From Prevotella sp. UBA3837 (GTDB lineage: Bacteria; Bacteroidota; Bacteroidia; Bacteroidales; Bacteroidaceae), in NCBI GenBank assembly GCA_002392835.1, contig DGHX01000033.1, positions 4,315-19,626 on the forward strand: DNA of 15,312 bases, in the 5' to 3' direction. Position 1 is the first letter of the stretch. The number at the start of each line of letters is the position of its first letter. Below the pieces are notes generated by a model. That model was given only the letters and a program-made list of their open reading frames with translations, was not told the origin of the DNA and did no database searches. A program made the translations under genes and the position numbers. Below are positions 14,601-15,312 of the stretch, in pieces.

Positions 14601-14886
14601 TGCCCCACGACTTGTAGGTCTGGAAGGCATAGTGGGGCATCTTATACTCGTTGCGGTCCTTGTCATAGCCACAGGAGAGCGAAAGGTTCAGCACCACGTA
14701 GGGGCGGATGTCCTCGGGTATGAGGTCGATGATTTTCTGCGGGTCGGCCTTGTACCACACATCGACGTGGACGAGCCACATGGGGTGCTGTGAGTCGATG
14801 GGGCGGCGCTGCTGTGCCTGACTTGCCGTGGCGCCGGCCCAGAGCAACAGGGCGAGCAGCATGACACGGGTAAAGAGTTGTTTCAT
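11698..14886 (-). CDS. GH98 endo-glycanase (candidate endo-xylanase) with CBM35-like and other C-terminal modules
   Basis: Large secreted endo-acting hydrolase, first gene of the cluster. A signal peptide (MKQLFTRVML..., cut near SQAQ) leads into a GH98 catalytic domain of about 30-340 and its companion beta domain to about 550. Candidate catalytic residues are the acid E142 in GWNYAEQFWGFDE and the base pair D251 (GVRYDNCGWNG) and E296 (AVWDGPELTWREE), placed by analogy with solved GH98 structures. Residues about 618-752 (LIEAEDMDF start) look like CBM35; 757-840 resembles a divergent InlB B-repeat (Flg_new-like) domain (YYIDVRAGEHGTLV, VTVVMPNDN); 845-1010 is a further beta-sandwich; the tail contains GPGLNIVRYANGEIKK. 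GH98 includes blood-group endo-beta-1,4-galactosidases and, in Bacteroides ovatus, an endo-xylanase acting on complex glucuronoarabinoxylan. The GH30, GH43 and GH97 neighbours favour the xylan role. A Bacteroidetes-type promoter lies just upstream. Confidence 0.88.
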   Translation of the reverse strand: MKQLFTRVMLLALLLWAGATASQAQQRRPIDSQHPMWLVHVDVWYKADPQKIIDLIPEDIRPYVVLNLSLSCGYDKDRNEYKMPHYAFQTYKSWGTVCQQNGMFFTCQPASGGHTHLQDDDMVTFEYFFKKFPNFLGWNYAEQFWGFDEAGDKSSSAQTTRWALFARLVEMSHQYGGLLIVSFCGNIWSHPLNPIGELKHTPALLEACKKYPESMLFLYKYTTSSCFYNNESVSFGPFISGLTRAYGVRYDNCGWNGAMDALFGEGHGHKYPAAAGIGTVMEQTCVNGGAVWDGPELTWREECFHEVGQSDADGYRRRNWQRFDIMNGVWIDMFRKVIDGTLYIPTREEVVGKTKIVIINNVTSGNDEQRYATWGDLYDGLYKQTDPMNRGNGQWMDNFCYFKKTGRYGAIPMVTGLYDDVANAIPVQVKKTAYTSRWASQTSKVSDFNKQYPAVSTGDLYVNRYRNQLVTYTPYSYLNKKTTAKAVIPLQYNTCSELELQYDKLSSGLVREYSDHIDFYLNNYRTDSTALRQDVIIVRGATQEPTYTFSKHPYVKNSTTTSATPEWDAENQTYTLTVRHCGAVDVSISCSGAADRSATEQPAIALQPLSLPQQPQLYRGEILIEAEDMDFKNVKSCVTDPFNWYPSVKGHSGNGFMDMGTNSSAALRHQLKLKEGQEGDYVVSVRYTCNSKEGNIVMIVNGKRQLLKCKKTATNEWRYVQMAATMRVGQNNLTITNTGALPMYIDQVSYRPADVAPMTYYIDVRAGEHGTLVPDKQEAAEGDTVTLRVDAAEGYVLKELRVVNSVFYSQGKKISVKEGQTEVTVVMPNDNLTLQPVFADGSSAYKLDFSGVANGTMPPGWRCVQENDEVHEYPNTYSMGARVMTGFSGHQGKAVYWREKVAEYGRQSGYKLTLEPGTYRLTYAMAAWKGTPMYKVQILNSKGYSIASSAVHTATPNANGSTSASIGSATNRTLEFTVSEKDNYVISFSNQSNSSSGYDEYLLLECSVNVVSLASGVDAPATLSPSAVIAVYDASGRQRREMGPGLNIVRYANGEIKKIFRK

Positions 14887-14922
14887 AAACGCTATAGATT
14901 TTTTGTTAGTTATTTCGGTGCT

Positions 14923-14931
14923 GCAAAATTA
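14923..14931 (-). promoter_or_regulatory. Bacteroidetes-type -7 element (TAATTTTGC) before the GH98 gene
   Basis: Read on the minus strand this is TAATTTTGC, a full match to the TAnnTTTGC form of the Bacteroidetes -7 element. It lies 36 bp before the GH98 ATG, which would leave a leader of about 30 nt. I see no TTG at the expected -33 spacing. The surroundings are AT-rich against a GC-rich background, as expected of a promoter. The other gene starts show no equally good match nearby. Confidence 0.6.
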
Positions 14932-15112
14932 CACAAAATAATTGTTCCGCGTTTAGCCCTACGTTTCAAAGTTCATAAAAATTGTTTCAGAACGGGCAGA
15001 AATGTGCCGTTTTAGCCGTTCAGAGAGGGAGGAGGGGCAGCCCGTGCAGGGATGCCGAGCGACAAATCCGGGCGTGTGTACACCGAAGGCAGAAAGTCTT
15101 TGTCTGCGACGC

Positions 15113-15145
15113 CACATGTAATACACATGTAATGACCCATGTAAT
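15113..15145. repeat. Three phased CACATGTAAT direct repeats, candidate operator
   Basis: CACATGTAAT starts at 15113 and again at 15124, and CCCATGTAAT at 15136, so the unit recurs every 11-12 bp, about one helical turn. The core ACATGT is itself palindromic. The set lies about 180 bp upstream of the GH98 -7 element. The phasing is what one would expect of an activator binding several sites on one DNA face, but no regulator gene is in the window. Confidence 0.5.
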
Positions 15146-15221
15146 GTTCCATAAATATGAGCAGGTTCTGCGAGGTTTTGTGTGGTTACGCTATTGTGTA
15201 AGTTACTGACCCCACCCCCGA

Positions 15222-15243
15222 CCCCTCCCCTACATGGGAGGGG
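15222..15243. repeat. GC-rich perfect hairpin (8-bp stem CCCCTCCC/GGGAGGGG)
   Basis: CCCCTCCC at 15222-15229 pairs with GGGAGGGG at 15236-15243 around the 6-nt loop CTACAT. It is flanked on the left by the C-rich run CCCCACCCCCGACCCC. It resembles a GC-rich intergenic repeat I recall from Bacteroidetes genomes. On the minus strand it is not followed by a T-run, so it is not a canonical intrinsic terminator. Confidence 0.55.
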
Positions 15244-15286
15244 AGTGCCTACGGAGTCCCAAGCGTCGGGCAAGGCGGCAGCAGCT

Positions 15287-15304
15287 TCCCTCCCCTACAA
15301 GGGA
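15287..15304. repeat. Second copy of the TCCCCTACAwGGGA unit, near the window edge
   Basis: TCCCCTACAAGGGA at 15291-15304 repeats, with one change, TCCCCTACATGGGA at 15226-15239, and is preceded by the same CCC tract. The stem is weaker than in the first copy (TCCC/GGGA). The two copies are 65 bp apart and may bound one repeat element that continues beyond the window. Confidence 0.45.
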
Positions 15305-15312
15305 CTACTCTT

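Larger units (their letters stand above)
14887..15312. other. 426-bp upstream non-coding region of the GH98 cluster
   Basis: No credible gene is visible. A 104-codon minus-strand open frame (15273 to 14959) reads straight through the GC-rich hairpin and the ATGTAAT repeats and shows no domain, so I treat it as chance. From the gene outwards the region holds the TAATTTTGC promoter element, about 180 bp without recognisable features, three phased ATGTAAT repeats, and GC-rich hairpin repeats that run off the window end. Confidence 0.6.

Noticed and set aside
12031..14793. 920-codon open frame on the plus strand opposite GH98
   Set aside because: It is an antisense shadow caused by high third-position GC: it has Val/Ala/Gly/His-rich composition and no domain, while the opposite strand has clear GH98 motifs. 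The same applies to long plus-strand frames at 4275-5942, 9406-11592, 624-1790 and 8259-9272.
14977..15021. GAACGG...CCGTTC stem followed on the minus strand by TTTTT, possible terminator of an upstream gene
   Set aside because: The stem is 6 bp or less with alternative pairings, and the T-run is about 9 nt away from it, so it does not fit a canonical intrinsic terminator.
15105..15150. Possible CRISPR-like array from the ATGTAAT repeats
   Set aside because: Units are about 10 bp with 1-2 bp between them, far too short for repeats and spacers, and no cas gene is present.
14959..15273. 104-codon minus-strand frame upstream of GH98
   Set aside because: It reads through the GC-rich hairpin and the phased ATGTAAT repeats, has no signal peptide or recognisable domain, and its RGGVGGG segment is translated repeat DNA.

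Overview
The window is a GC-rich stretch of a Bacteroidota genome, most likely of the Bacteroidales and closest in style to Prevotellaceae. The grounds are these: the mix of secreted glycoside hydrolases (GH98, GH30-GH43, GH43, GH97, GH5), the absence of Shine-Dalgarno sequences before the starts, a promoter matching the Bacteroidetes TAnnTTTG consensus, and short C-terminal tails of the form DLQGR...PGLY...GRKVLVK. No 16S rRNA or taxonomic marker is present, so the placement is an inference.

All six credible genes are on the minus strand and read from right to left. In transcription order they are: GH98 endo-acting hydrolase with binding modules (14886-11698); a CotH-type secreted kinase-like protein starting 6 bp after it (11691-9298); a GH30-GH43 two-enzyme fusion with a CBM6-like module (9050-6123); a single-domain-type GH43 (5909-4266); a GH97 starting 4 bp after it (4261-2243); and a GH5 with an Ig-like and a beta-sandwich module (2111-45). 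The likely start region is the 426-bp non-coding stretch at the right end, which holds a promoter (14923-14931), three helically phased ATGTAAT repeats and GC-rich hairpins.

Read together, the genes look like the enzyme arm of a polysaccharide utilisation locus for a substituted, branched xylan. GH98 and GH30 would cut the backbone, the two GH43 units would remove arabinose or xylose branches, GH97 would remove an alpha-linked sugar such as galactose, and GH5 would be another endo-enzyme. No SusC/SusD pair, sensor or regulator is visible, so those must lie outside the window if they exist. The xylan assignment rests on family combination, not on any measured activity.

The least explained features are non-coding. 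Each of the three longer gaps between genes (2112-2242, 5910-6122, 9051-9297) carries a different composite inverted repeat, while the two tightly coupled junctions carry none. A 7-bp G-tract repeat with quadruplex potential is inserted in frame inside GH97. The six proteins also divide into four multidomain proteins with a short sorting-like C-terminal tail and two tail-less, probably periplasmic exo-enzymes.
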